A stretch of 64,000 nt of DNA from Hordeum vulgare subsp. vulgare (GCF_904849725.1 NC_058519.1:536742316-536806315), one strand, 5' to 3'. Shown: positions 1 through 11,755, counted from the first letter of the stretch. A program made the numbers and translations. The notes: generated by a model from the sequence alone, not told the origin.

Positions 1-110
1 AATGCAGATGATGCGCATGATGCGATGAGGATGCGACAAAAGAAAATAGACACACGACGAAAACGGAATAGAAGGGGAATCTTCTGGAACGTCGGCATCG
101 GGCTATCACA
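1..110. mobile_element. terminal fragment of an unidentified element inserted in an LTR
   Basis: The sequence up to 110 has no counterpart in the second copy of the surrounding LTR (compare 18600-18643), whereas from 111 onward the two copies match closely. The fragment ends in CA, as LTRs do, and the host LTR resumes with GGATC at 111, where the other copy reads GGATT. It is therefore probably the right end of another insertion whose body lies left of the window. Family and strand cannot be decided from 110 bases. Confidence 0.5.
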
Positions 111-1329
111 GGATCCAACGAGGGTTATGCCTCGGATCCCCCCTGATGTTACAACCACATAGTTACTTGACCATGTTACTCGGATCGTTGATGAATAGAT
201 GTTAGGCGGGTGGATTCTCGCATGGATGATTCGATGGCTTAATTAAAATGATAATGGATTTGGGTATTTGATCTGGGTTGGTCGGAGACCTTTTCGCACT
301 AACCGACTACGCGGGAAGAATTATGGGTACTCGACGCCGCGGTATCAACCGAAGCTCTTCAGACATCAGCGATGGAGCGGCGCATGCCCCAGTGGTCCCG
401 AGATGCATCGCTCTTGTATTAAGGGGTGCTAGGACTGACATCGGCCGCCCATGCATCATGCAGGAGAGCGGAGGGCAAGTGGGCCCATGAAACCTTTGTG
501 CTTAGGAGTTAGACCGGCGGGTTGGCCTCTTTGCTGAGCTTAGGTGGGGCTACGACGTGTCGATATTCCGAGGCCAGGCATGACCTAGAAAAGTGTGTCC
601 GGCCAGAGTGTTATCGAGCGTGACGGGAAACTTGGTGCACCCCTGCAGGGATGAAAATTAACTATTCGGATAGCAGTGTCCATGGTTACAGGATGACTTG
701 GAGTTGTGCCCTGATCTTATAAAACTACAATGGTTACTTAACTGGTTTTGTTGCTTCGGGATTGCTTCCTCGCAGGGAGTCGAGGGAGGATCTCTGGGTG
801 TGGCCTCATTTTAATATTCTTGTAACAATATGACTATTTTTGTGTTACCCCTGTTCTACTCTCGTCTATTGCTGCAAGACCCTGAAGATGCTAGTCTTCG
901 ATAGGACTAAGCCTTCTCTCTCTATTCATGCATTGCTGCAGTCAGTCCACATTTAAACCCCTTCTTTGATACTGATGCATACCTAGCATAGTTCTGATAT
1001 AAGTCTTGCGAGTACTTTGGATGAGTACTCACCGTTGCTTTGCTCCCCCTTTGTCCCCTTGATCCGTTGCTGCGACCAGATGATGGAGCCCACGAGATGG
1101 AGTTTCCTGCCGACGCCTACCACCCCTATGGTGATTTCTTCGTGGAGGCCGCTGAAGACCAGGAGTAGTTAGGAGGCTCCCAGGCAGGAGGCCTCTGGCT
1201 TGTAATGTGAAGCTTGTGTTGTTTTATTTGTTTCTAGAGTTGTGTTGTGATATCTTCTCGTAAGTCCTTGAGTTTGATCATACGCATTTGCGTGTATGAT
1301 TAGCGTACGATTAAATCAAGGGCGTCACA
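111..1329 (+). repeat. 5' LTR (right-hand part) of the chromovirus-like element
   Basis: Matches 18644-19990 closely and ends in GGCGTCACA, three bases before the primer binding site. It lacks a segment of roughly 125 bp that the 3' LTR has at about 19725-19850. The lost segment is bracketed in the 3' LTR by GAGGCC repeats, one copy of which remains here near 1187, consistent with a slippage or illegitimate-recombination deletion. Confidence 0.85.
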
Positions 1330-1332
1330 AGT

Positions 1333-1345
1333 TGGTATCAGAGCC
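1333..1345 (+). other. primer binding site (initiator tRNA-Met type)
   Basis: TGGTATCAGAGCC lies three bases after the LTR end. This is the standard complement of the 3' end of plant initiator tRNA-Met and fixes the plus-strand orientation and the LTR boundary. Confidence 0.9.
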
Positions 1346-4300
1346 GAATGCCTGTAGGTAGCCCCCTTTCCAACTCCTTGGCAGAAGTTAAGTCTAGTGT
1401 TTGAAAAACTTAGTAATTTTGATTTTGTGGCTTACGGGCCCACATCTCAATTGGGTGGTATTAGTATCCTTTACTCCTTTCATATACTCTGGGTTCTACT
1501 CTCTCTTCTCTTTCCGGTTAAAGATTTTGCTAACTCTAACTCTAGGTTCTCGTAAATACTTCCTCCCGAGTGCCCCATATTCCATAGGATGGCTTGATCC
1601 ATCAGAAGAACTCCGAAGTTACTCTCCGATGTTCTCTCGATAACTTGTGATCATCACTTTTGCGATTCCATTCCTTTGTCAACCCTTATGGATGACTACA
1701 TACAAATGCCGTTCATACTTCCTTTTCCAATTGCTCTTGTTTTACGAGATGCAATGAATTATCTTATCGGGGATTCGTCCATCATCAGTTGTCATGGGTT
1801 TCGAAAGTTCTTCGAATTGTTATTCGATCTTTTGGAATTCCGAGTAACCTATTGCTCTTGACCTTTCTCACCTGATTCCATTATGGTTAAATCCATATGT
1901 CTAGCCGTATTCATCAAAATCCTTTGCGATTTTCCTGTGATCTTATTGATTCTACCTTGTGTGAATGCACACAATCATCTGTTGGTACTCATAAATTATC
2001 TTTCAGGATCAGACGTCCTTCCAGACAGAGCTGGTTCTCGACAAATCAACCTTGATTAATTGTCCATCTAAGTCCATTCAACCTACGTGTATTTGATCGG
2101 AGCATCTGATTCTGATACACCAACCTAGAAATCATAATTCATTTGGCATACAAGTATCGATATTTTCCAGATGTTCTATAATCCGGTGCATTGCATTCTA
2201 TATCCCTCTGATTGAGTACCGTATACTCACATCAGATCTTTTGTGGACTGCCAGACTCATTCTGGGTTATTATCCGACGGCATCCTTTGCTTTAAAAAAT
2301 TCTTGTGATTACTTCCCCTGACACATGATGCCATTGGTAAATTGTGTCTTCTCCTTCTGATAAGTTGTATCCTATGCTTTTGTCAGCCATGCTCTTCAAT
2401 GCATGTGTTAATTACTCTTGGAGTTTATGGTATATGTTCCTAAGATGCCCCAATGGGTTGAACCTATGCCTTCCTAAATCAATATGATCCGAAGAGTTTT
2501 CATGAGTCTTGCTCTTCTGGTGTTTTGTGAGATAATCTTTTTAAGCTACAACCTGATCAAAGGCGAGAAGTAAATGGAAGGTGATGCATTGATGAAGTGG
2601 GATTCGACCTTGAACTTTGTGGTCATGCCCATGGGAACGACGTTGATCTTACCATAGAAGCTTCTCGTATCAATAATCATTCATTCTGTGGTTTAAATCT
2701 GGTATCTTGTCGTTTGCAATCGTGGTTCCGACCATGTTGTCCTACCTTGATTTCATTCTGAGAGGAGTTAAAGTACTTGTGTTCTTCAGACCAATACATC
2801 GGTCCAAGCCTTAATGTTGATCTACCTCCGAGTATTATCCCTTGTAGCTCGAGGATATCACGGAGCTACATAACTTCTTGTGAGATCCTCATCAACTATG
2901 ATGTTTTCATTAATTCCATCTTTCCTCATGTTTTGAGTTATTGGACATGCAAGTACACCGATAACTTAATCGAGTATACATTGTGCTTCAACAACTCTTA
3001 GTGGTCTTCCTTGTTTACGAGTTTGTACTTGATCTTGTCACTCCAAGCTGTTAAGCTACATCATCATCGTCATGCTAAAGCTTGACCATGCTATCTATGT
3101 CCTCCATCTCTGGAGCATATTTCCAACTGTGCATTAAGCTCACATCAAGTTTTTTCTCTCATCATATTGGTTGTTTTGAAGGGCAATTTTGATTCTGAGC
3201 TAGCTGTCTTAACTGTGTTTCCGACAAGCTTTAGCTTCACCATTCCTTTGCTTGATGTCGTTGCTGAACGATTACATCTTCATGAAACTTATCGATAAAT
3301 GTGTTGTGATCATCATGAGCATTCTGAGCTCTTACAGGGTATCAGTCGAATGCATGCTGAGAAATACCATCCCTTCCCCTCGATGAATTATATTATCATC
3401 GACATCCTTGTTGCCTTCCCTTCAACACCAACGTGTTCATGTTTTGTGTTGTCCTTTGAGTTCCTTGCTAGTTCAGCTTATGTTATCTTCTACCTTGGAG
3501 TATTACTATATTTTATGTCAAGAATGTTGTGAGCATCATTGCACCTCTTAAGAATTCTTGATATAGTGATGCTTCTCGCCATCACCGTTCATTCTTGGTC
3601 CCCGTGTTGTTCCTAACCGAAACACCGACAAGTGAACTCGGATGTGTGATTCCAATACTTCTTGGATCCCTGTTGCCTTGAATATTAGTGACTCATAGTT
3701 TTCATTCTTGGTGTGTTGGTTGTCGACTCACCATTCTAACATTCATCGTGCTACTCAGTCCATATTTCCAAGTGCACCCTTCGACCAATGTTTAATTGTT
3801 GTTGTTCCCTCGAGCATACGACATTATACCATTTTACTTGACAAATGTTATCCCCTTGTTCTTGTAATTTTTGGAAATTCATCCCCATCGAAATCTTGTG
3901 GGATTGTTGCTGAGCACATCGACCACACCCTCAACTTCTCCATGGTTCATGATGAAGCTTTTGAAAGCACTATCTTTGTGCCTAGCTTATGAGGAATATA
4001 ATTGATAAGAAGAAGGGTTCCCCCAAGGTCCACGTGCATTCTTGCCGACGTGAATATGAGGAAGTTTTTCTCTCGCTCCCTCTGGGATAATCCCAAATCA
4101 GTCATGCACGTGTGAAGTGTTATACGTTTTGAAGATTTGCTATCTTCACTTCATATAACTTCACTTAGCACCACAAGCCACTGCCTGATTTGATCAAGTA
4201 AAAGAAGTTCGTTCATAAGAGCTAATCGAGGCTTACTCAAGGACCTCGATATCCTCGATGAGGGTTCTCAAATGAGAACTCGGTTGCATGCTGTTGTAAG

Positions 4301-4566
4301 AATTCCACGTGGGCACGAATATCTTGACATTGTGCTCATATGTCTTACAATCTAACTCATGATTCAAGAGTTGCTTGTGTAGCTCATATCATGAGAATCT
4401 TGCATCATCATCTTTTCTTCTCAGGCATCTTGAGTCTGAGGTATCCTAACACCAATCAGATCTGAATCTCGGGCAGATATGATGGTTGGAACATTTTCCC
4501 AATAATTATAACTTTGGTCTTATGTAAACCGGTACAGTGATGTCTTGTTTGGCACACCGGGCCGCG
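1346..4566 (+). other. degraded internal domain, no recognisable gene
   Basis: About 3.2 kb between the primer site and the nested element, the position where gag and early pol would lie. All reading frames are short and none shows a gag, zinc-knuckle, protease or reverse transcriptase motif. Base composition is T-rich on the plus strand. It is either heavily mutated coding sequence or a long non-coding leader; I could not choose between these by eye. Confidence 0.55.
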
Positions 4567-4571
4567 GGAAC
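4567..4571. repeat. target-site duplication GGAAC, left copy
   Basis: GGAAC directly precedes the TG of the nested element and is repeated exactly at 14644-14648, directly after its terminal CA. This fixes both ends of the insertion. Confidence 0.93.
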
Positions 4572-4939
4572 TGACTAGCACTCTCTGGCAATAGCTAGAC
4601 AAATGTTGTTCTTGATTGCTCAACAATTAGAAATTGTCTTGCAACAACCCACCAACGCGTGGGATCGAGGCAGTTTTCGAGGGTAGAGTATTCAACCCAG
4701 TTTGTTGATTCGCCGATAGGAGGTGAGAGGATACTCTCAAGTATTAGCAGCTGAATGTGTCAGATTCAACCATACCTGAAAGATTAGTATCTGCAAGCAA
4801 AGTGTCAGCAGCAAAGTAGTATGATAACAACGGTGTCAGAAACGATCTGTTGACGGCAGACTATTCCTAACGATTGTGTCAATGGTGCAAGAAGTTGCGC
4901 GTTGACGGAAATTGTCTTTTCCCGTCAACGACCAGCGAA

Positions 4940-5125
4940 CCAAAATTGTAGCAGGTAGCAGCAGTGTAACGAGTAGCGGCAGTGGCAAGGAACAGCAGTA
5001 GTGACAGCAATAGCAAGTAGCAACAGTAGCAAGTAACAGCAGCAGCAAGTAGCAACAGCAGCAGAGAAAAACAAGTAACAGCAGCAACAACAGTAGTAAC
5101 AGTAGCAGAGCAAAACAAGTAAGGT
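4940..5125. repeat. imperfect AGC/AGT/AAC triplet repeat in LTR
   Basis: A run dominated by AGCAGCAGTAGCAA-like words. The matching place in the other LTR (13355-13530) has a similar but shorter tract with different unit order, so the repeat has changed length since insertion. It produces long Leu/Cys-rich open frames on the minus strand that are not genes. Confidence 0.8.
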
Positions 5126-5920
5126 AGCAGTGGGACAAACTCGTAGGCAATGGGTCGGTGATTTGTTTGGATGATATTCATCATGCAACAGTTATAACAC
5201 GGAGAGATATGTGGCTAGCTCCCGTTCGTCAATGTGATGTAGGCATGCATTCCGTGTGTTGTCATATGTGCTTAGGGAAAATAACTTGCATGACATCTAT
5301 TGTCCATTCCTCCCGTGGCAGCGGGATCCAAAAGGAAACTACGGGATATTAAGGTTCTCCTTTTAATAAAGAACCAGACCAACGCATTAGCACTTGGTGA
5401 ACACATGAACTCCTCAAACTATGGTCATCACCGGGAGTGGTTCCGGTTATTGTCACTCCGGGCTTGCGGGGTCATAACACATAGTAGGTAACTACAACTT
5501 GCAAGATCGGATCTAAAACACACACATATTGGTGACAACATAATAATTTTAGATCTGAAATCATGGCACTCGGGCCCTAGTGACAAGCATTAAGCATGGC
5601 AAATTAGTAGCAACATCAACCTCAGAACATAGTGGATACTAGGGATCAATCCCCATCAAAACTAACTCTATTACATGATAGATCTCATCCTACTCATCAC
5701 CGCCCAGCGAGCCTACAAATAGATTACTCACGAACGACGAAGAGCTTCATGGAATTGGAGAGGGAAGAAGGTTGATGATGACGACGACGACGATTTTCCC
5801 TCTCCGGAGCCCAAAACGGACTCCAGATCTGCCCTCCAGATGAAGAACAGGATGTGGCGGCGCCTCCGTATTGCAAACGCGACGAAATATTCTCTTTTGA
5901 TTTGTTCTGGGACGAAAGTG

Positions 5921-5928
5921 AATTTATA
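5921..5928 (-). promoter_or_regulatory. LTR TATA box
   Basis: Minus-strand TATAAATT, present at the same place in the other LTR (14309-14316), just downstream of the GC-rich block with the CCACAAG/CTTGTGG inverted repeat (5964-6013). Position within the LTR fits the U3/R promoter. Confidence 0.7.
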
Positions 5929-6251
5929 GAGCTGAGATTGGGGGCGGCAGAGCCACGTGGGCCCCACAAGCTTGCTAGCCGCCACCAGGGAGTGGCGTCT
6001 ACAGGGCTTGTGGCCCACTGGCCCATCCCCTCCGGTGGATCTTTGCGCACGTATTTTTCATATTTTCCAGAAATATTCTCCGTAAATTTTTAGGACGTTA
6101 TGAGAACTTTCATTTCTGCACAAAAAACAACACCAAGGCAATTCTTCTGAAAACAACTTTAGTCCATGTTAGTTCCATTCAAATCATGCAAATTAGAGTC
6201 CAAAACAATGGCAAAAGAGTTTGGAAAAGTAGATACGATGGAGACGTATCA

Positions 6252-6265
6252 ACTCCCCAAGCTTA
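6252..6265 (-). other. polypurine tract
   Basis: Minus-strand AAGCTTGGGGAGT abuts the LTR, the position expected for the plus-strand DNA synthesis primer. It confirms that the element is read on the minus strand. Confidence 0.88.
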
Positions 6266-8101
6266 AAACCTTGCTTGTCCTCAAGCAACTCAGTTGACAA
6301 ACTGAGAGAGAAAGAAAAACTTTGACAAACTCTGTTTGATGTTGTTGTTGCAACTATGTCTAACTCATAACCAGAATTTCAGCAAGATCACAAGTTAACC
6401 ACATAAGCAAGTGACACAAAGGTCTCACGGTAAACTAATATCAATGGCGTAATCAGCTAACGAGCAAATAATAATGAGTTTCAAATACCAACACTTCAAT
6501 CAAAACAAGCATGAAGTAATATGAATAGGTGGTATCTCGCTAGCTCTTTCTGAGACCGCAAAACATAAATGCAGAGCACTTTCAAAGATCAAGGGCTGAC
6601 TAAACATTGTAATTCATAGCAACGAAGATCCAGTCATAGTCATACTCAATATCAATCAAAAGCAAAGCATAAAAATGACAGAGGTGCTCTCTAATTGGTG
6701 CATATATAAGAGGAGAATGACTCAACAGGAAAACAAATAGACAGGCCCTTCGCAGAGGGAAGCATTGATTTGCAGAGGTGCCAGAGCTCAAGCTTTGAAA
6801 ACAGAGATAATAAGTTTGGGTGGCATGCTTTCATTGTCAACGCAATGACCAAGAGTTCTCAATATCTTCCATGCTACTCATGCTATAGGCGGTTCCCAAA
6901 CAGAAAAGTAAAGTTTTAACTCCCCCAGCACCAATCAATCACACTCCACGGCTAGCCGAATCCTCGGGTATCGTCCATACTAACATCAATCCAGGGGAGT
7001 CTTGTTTAGAGTTATGTTTTCGATTTAAGCATGGAGCTGGGCATTCCAATTACCGGCCCCTTTCTCGTGAATGACAGTGAATAAACACATGCCGAGGATA
7101 ACACTCATAGCATGGAAGATACCAATAGCCCCCTGTCACCACATGAGCGGCTCGGGCATGCAAAACAGATTATTTCTTGAAGGTTTAGAGAGTGGCACAT
7201 GCAAATTTACTTGGAACGGCAGGTAGATACCGCAAATAGGTAGGTATGGTGGACTCTCATGAAAAAAACTTTTGGGTTTATGGAAGTGGATGCACAAGAA
7301 GTATTCCGCTTAGTACAAGTGACGGCTAGCAAAAGACTAGGAAGCGACCAACTAGAGAGCGACAACAGTCATCAAGATGCAATGAGTTTGACTAACATTG
7401 AATGCAAGCATGAACAAGATATAAATCACCATGAACACAAACATCATAGAGGCTATGTTGATTTTGTTTCAACTACATGCATGAACATGCGCCAAGTCAA
7501 GCCACTTGAATCATTCAAAGGAGAATACCATCCTATCATACTACAACATAGTCATCTCAAAATCTATGTTGGCATTCAAGACAAACCGTTATAAGCTCTT
7601 AACTAGTTAAGCATGGCATCAGAAACTATGATCTCGAAGTTGTCATTGCAAACATGGTTCTCTCACAACAAAGCTGAATCAGGCATGACAAGCTAGTCAT
7701 ATTTACAAAAAAAAATAGATAGAGTTCATACCAGCTTTTCAGTCTCAGTCACTTCATCATATATCATCATTATTGCCTTTCACTTGCACGATCAAACGAT
7801 GTGAACAAAAATAAGAGTGCTCGTGCATTGGACTAAGCTGAATCTGGAGGCAAACACAAAGGAGAAGACAAAGTAATATGGCTCTTTGAAAGCTAAACAG
7901 GTATGCATGCAAGAACCACTAAACATTGTAACCAATATCTTCTACCTTGACCCAATGAAAAAGAAAACTATTTACATGGGAAAACTCCCAACAAGCAAAA
8001 AGAAGAAAGGAAAATCTTTTTGGGTTTTCTCAAAAGGACACAAAACAAGAAAACGATAATAAACTAGCATGGATAATACAGTGGCAAAGTGTGAACACCG
8101 G
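6266..8101 (-). other. 3' untranslated part of the minus-strand gypsy element
   Basis: About 1.8 kb between the accessory ORF and the polypurine tract. No credible gene. Pieces resemble the corresponding region of the element at 28360-29543 (for example the stretch around 7295 and around 29447, both containing GCACAAGAAGTATTCC), so this is shared 3' non-coding sequence of related families. An open frame at 7259-7594 on the plus strand has no supporting feature. Confidence 0.7.
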
Positions 8102-9253
8102 CTAACAAAGCGAAAGCATAAACATGAATGTAAGGTCGGTGAGAACACGTACTCCCCCAAGCTTAGGCTTTTGGCCTAGCTTGGTATACTCCCAAGGTGG
8201 GAAATAACCAGCTCCGGGATACTCCGGAGCAGACTGTGGATGCCACTGCTGTGTGAGCTCCTCTAGCTCCCACTGATAAACTGGCGTGTGGTACTCGACT
8301 GGCGGCTCGGGCACGGGCACCTGTGGTTGGGCCAAGCCCCAATATGTGTAGATGTCTGAGGGCATAATAGTGTACCTGCCTGCATGAAGATCAAACAAAG
8401 AAGGAGCAGGCAAAGTAATAGTCTCTCGAGTACCCTGACTAAATACCAGGTTATAAATCATCCGTCTACTAGTATCTCTATCCAGAAAATCATGGCGAAC
8501 CATGCTGTCATAATCCAGATCTTTCTCAGGGGGAAGCATCTCTCCTTCCTCTCCCAGTCTAATGGGTATCTCAAAGTGTTTGGCATGATGGGTAGCATAG
8601 ATACGTCCATAGACGACACCCTTGGAATGGTTGGTGTTCAACCGCTGGGCCACTATAGCACCTAGGCTATAAGTCTTATCGTTATAAAGGCCTTCGCGCA
8701 AAACCGCAAGGTCTGGAGAACTAAGTGATCCAGCCTCCCCACGGCCAATCAAACATTTTCCCACAAATAGTGAGAAGTACCGGAGCACATGAAAATGTAT
8801 GCTAGCAATTCTAGCGCGAGAAACTCCTCACTCCTCTCCAACAACAATAGTACCAATGAAATCCTCCAAGTCCCGTGGACGAGGATCACGGATATCCCCA
8901 ACATAAGGTAATTTGCATACATTGCAAAAATCCTGTAGTGTCATGCACTGAGGAACATCGTATATCATGAACTCAACCATGGGAGGATTCTTCCTCGGAT
9001 AAAAGTTGAAGCTTTGAATGAAAATATTGGTGAGGAGGAGGTATTGCGAGCACTTATCTTCAACGAACGCAGTAAGACCTGCGTTCTCCACCAAGTAATA
9101 AAAGTCTTCATAAAGCCCAGCGGCGCGCAAAAATTCATCACTTGGCCATTCGCACGCTCGAACTTCTGTGACTCGAGGAACTACGTATTTGGGGTGGTTC
9201 TTCTCATCCTCCTTGGGGTTACGACTTGAGGAGCCTCTCAAGAACCTCCTCAT
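8102..9253 (-). pseudogene. Athila-type accessory ORF with one in-frame stop
   Basis: One reading frame runs from ATG at 9253 to 8102 and is broken by a single TGA just below 8828, giving pieces of 141 and 228 codons. It resembles the accessory proteins of plant Athila-like gypsy elements (the putative plant transposon protein family): a block around residues 60-110 with FMIYDVPQCMTLQDFC, then a second block containing VVYGRIYATHHAKHFE and a Pro/Tyr-rich C-terminus. Function is unknown; such ORFs have been proposed to be env-like. No signal peptide or membrane segment is obvious. It lies downstream of protease where pol would normally be and has its own promoter-like upstream sequence and leader intron (see 9270-9504). 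Confidence 0.75.
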
Positions 9254-9269
9254 CTTTTCCTTTTTCTAG

Positions 9270-9504
9270 CTGTGAAAAATTCTGAAATTTTTAGAGACTT
9301 CGAAAGAAAAGTGAATAAATATTAACCCAACTCGTAGCAACTACTCCTACTAGTGCCTAGAGACCGTATCACGCGCCGAAACTACTTGGGACCAGCTAAA
9401 ATCAACATTTCTAGCTTAAGAACAGGGTCACCAAGGTAGCAAGAATACGCGAAGGATAAAGCACTAGAGCAAAAACTAATTGGACCAATGGAGGAGTCAC
9501 TTAC
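9270..9504 (-). other. candidate leader intron before the accessory ORF
   Basis: On the minus strand CTCCTTG is followed by GTAAGTGAC (GT at 9504-9503) and a pyrimidine-rich stretch ends TTTTTCACAG (AG at 9271-9270), 16 nt before the ATG at 9253. Both sites fit plant consensus and the 235 bp length is typical of plant introns. Not proven without RNA evidence. Confidence 0.5.
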
Positions 9505-9860
9505 CAAGGAGTAATTTCCAGAAAACGGTTTGGAGAATGGTGCTTTGAGCAAGGAGATCGAAAATCAGAACCAAATGAGCAAGAACACGGGTTTGAGCTG
9601 CGAAACAATTTTCTTTTGGAGGTGAAAGAAGAGGATGAGAGCTGGAATGAGTGGAGGGGCTCCCTGTGGGCCCCACAAGCTTGCTAGCCGCCACCAGGGG
9701 GCGGCGGCTGCAGGTCTTGTGGCCCACTGGTCTGGCCCCCAGGCCAGCTCTCAGGCCTAGTATTTTTCAAATATTCCAGAAAAAATCATACTAAATTTTC
9801 AGGACCATCGGAGAAGTTCTGTTTTCGGGTATTTTTCTCCGGGACGCTAAAACAGAAAAT
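9505..9860 (-). promoter_or_regulatory. LTR-promoter-like segment upstream of the accessory ORF
   Basis: Positions 9661-9735 strongly resemble this element's own LTR promoter block at 5955-6025: both contain GCCCCACAAGCTTGCTAGCC, a short GC-rich core and CTTGTGGCCCACTGG. The following sequence (9765-9850, with ATATTCCAGAAA) also parallels the LTR at 6060-6115. It looks like a second copy of U3/R-type promoter sequence inside the element, placed to drive the accessory ORF. Confidence 0.6.
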
Positions 9861-10051
9861 ATGAAAAGCTAAACTAATTCTATCATTTTTCTTCTAAGCA
9901 ACAGAAAATGAAAGCTTGGAACAGAGGTTTGTGACTCCTCGATTCATCCATTTCATGGTCATCGAAAGATATCCGTTAATGGGGTTGATCAAGTCCTCAT
10001 GACAAAACCTTCTCGAATCACAAGAGAGAATGGAGAATTTTCGAATAGCCA

Positions 10052-11515
10052 CTAAGTCACCTCAATGGGGATATGTATCTCCCCAACAAGCAAATCATAC
10101 TTCATCTTGACACGAGGAATAGGGCATTCAAAGCTCCCAATAAGAATCGATGAAGTTTTTTCGATAGCATTCATGCAATGTACTTGATATCGTTTCTTCG
10201 GAAAGTGCACTGTGTGCTCATTACCGTTGACATGGAAAGTGACATTGCCTTTGTTGCAATTTATAATAGCCCCTGCTGTGTTTGAAAAGGGTCTTCCGAG
10301 GATGACAGCCATGGCATCGTCCTCAGGAATATCTAAGATAACAAAGTCTGTTAAGATTGTGGTGTTAGCAACCACAACAGGCACATCCTCGCAAATGCCA
10401 ATAGGGAAAACAGTTGATTTGTCGGCCATTTGCAGAGAAATTTCATTGGGTGTCAACTTATCCAATTCAAGTCTACGATAAAGACAGAGCGGCATAACAC
10501 TAACACCGGCTCCAAGGTCACATAAGGCAATTCTTACGTAGTTTCCTTTAATGGAGCAAGGTATAGTGGGCACTCCGGGATCACCAAGTTTCTTAGGAGT
10601 TCCACCTTTGAAAGTGTAATTGGCAAGCATGGTGGAGATCTCAAGATCTGGTATCTTCCGTTTATTAGTCACTATATCTTTCATGTACTTGGCATACAGA
10701 GACATTTTGACCATATCAGTTAACCGCATCTGCAGAAAGATGGGTCTTATCATCTCAACGAAGCGCTGAAAATCCTCATCATCCTTTTTCTTGGATGGTT
10801 TAGGAGGAAAGGGCATAGATCTCTGAACCCATGGCTCCCTTTCTTTACCATGCTTCCTAGCAGTGAAGTCATTCTTATCGTATCTCTTAGGTTGTGGGTT
10901 ATCAGGATTAACCATAGGTTCAATCTCCACATCCTCATCATTGCTAGGTTGAGCATTATTATGAACATTACTGCCCATATTGTCACCAGGTTCATGTTCA
11001 TCACCAGATTGTGTTTCTGCATCAGACGCAGAAATATCATTAGGTTCTTCAGGTGTGACAGTATTTGGTGAACTGGCATGTAGGTTTCTATCATCCTTCT
11101 TCTTCTCCTTAGGATGACTGGGTGTATCAGCATTAATTCCTTGAGAATCTTGATCAATTCTCTTAGGATGACCTTCAGGATACAAAGGTTCCTGAGTCAT
11201 TTGGCCTCCTCTAGTAATGACTCTGACAGAGTTGTCATTTAATTCATTGAGCAAGTCATTCTGAGCTTTAAGTACTTGTTCTACCTGAGTAGTAATCATA
11301 GAGGCATGTTTACTCAGAAGCTTCAGATCATTGACATTTCTGTCTACATAAGCACTTAAATGGCTAAGCATACGAGTACTTTGTTCCAAATGTGTGCTAA
11401 CATAATCATTGAAACTCTGTTGTTTGGCAACAAAGTTGTCAAATTCATCAAAGCATAGGCTAGCAGGTTTGTCAAAAGGAATATCACTCTCATCAAACCT
11501 ACGCAGAGAATTCAC
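10052..11515 (-). pseudogene. retropepsin-like aspartic protease and gag C-terminal region
   Basis: Open stretch of 487 codons in the same frame as gag, separated from it by in-frame stops. The N-terminal half is a coiled-coil-like and charged linker (DFVAKQQSFNDYVSTHLEQS and Glu/Asp/Asn-rich sequence). The C-terminal half is a plant gypsy-type aspartic protease: active-site motif CDLGAGVSVMP, encoded near 10500-10530, where DLG replaces the retroviral DTG as usual in Athila/Tat-type elements, and a conserved ILGRPF flap-end motif near 10290. It would process the gag polyprotein. No reverse transcriptase follows; the frame ends at 10052. Confidence 0.8.
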
Positions 11516-11524
11516 TTCTACTAC

Positions 11525-11755
11525 TTATATCGGGTTATCGAGACCATGGATCTCTTCGATAGGTGGTAGATTTTTGACATCTTCAGATCTAATGCCTTTC
11601 TCTTGCATAGATTTCTTGGCTTCTTGCATATCTTCAGGGCTGAGGAATAGAATACCTATTTTCTTCGGAGTTGGCTTAGGAGGTGGTTCGGGAATAGCCC
11701 AAGCATTATCGTTGATCAAGATGTTATTCAGTAGGGTCTCATCTTGTTCTACAGT
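11525..11755 (-). pseudogene. gag-protease linker segment between two in-frame stops
   Basis: Same frame as gag and protease. A TGA just below 11760 (likely a decayed CGA arginine codon) and a TAA near 11526 isolate this piece, which contains a proline-rich stretch (PEPPPKPTPKK). It indicates that gag and protease were once one continuous reading frame. Confidence 0.65.

Larger units (their letters stand above)
4572..6251 (-). repeat. LTR (3' LTR of the minus-strand element)
   Basis: Starts TGACTAGCACT and ends GACGTATCA on the plus strand, 1680 bp, and aligns along its length with 12982-14643. It contains a triplet-rich tract, a GC-rich promoter block and a TATA box on the minus strand at 5921-5928. 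Confidence 0.93.

Noticed and set aside
1346..4566. Attempt to find gag and RT motifs in the chromovirus internal domain
   Set aside because: No frame showed gag, zinc-knuckle, protease or YxDD motifs; reported as degraded only.
4836..5188. Three overlapping minus-strand frames rich in Leu, Cys and Tyr
   Set aside because: They are readings of the AGC/AAC/AGT triplet repeat in an LTR and recur at 13246-13577 in the partner LTR; no protein feature.
7259..7594. 111-codon plus-strand frame in the minus-strand gypsy element
   Set aside because: Lies in 3' non-coding DNA shared with related elements, where the frame is not kept.
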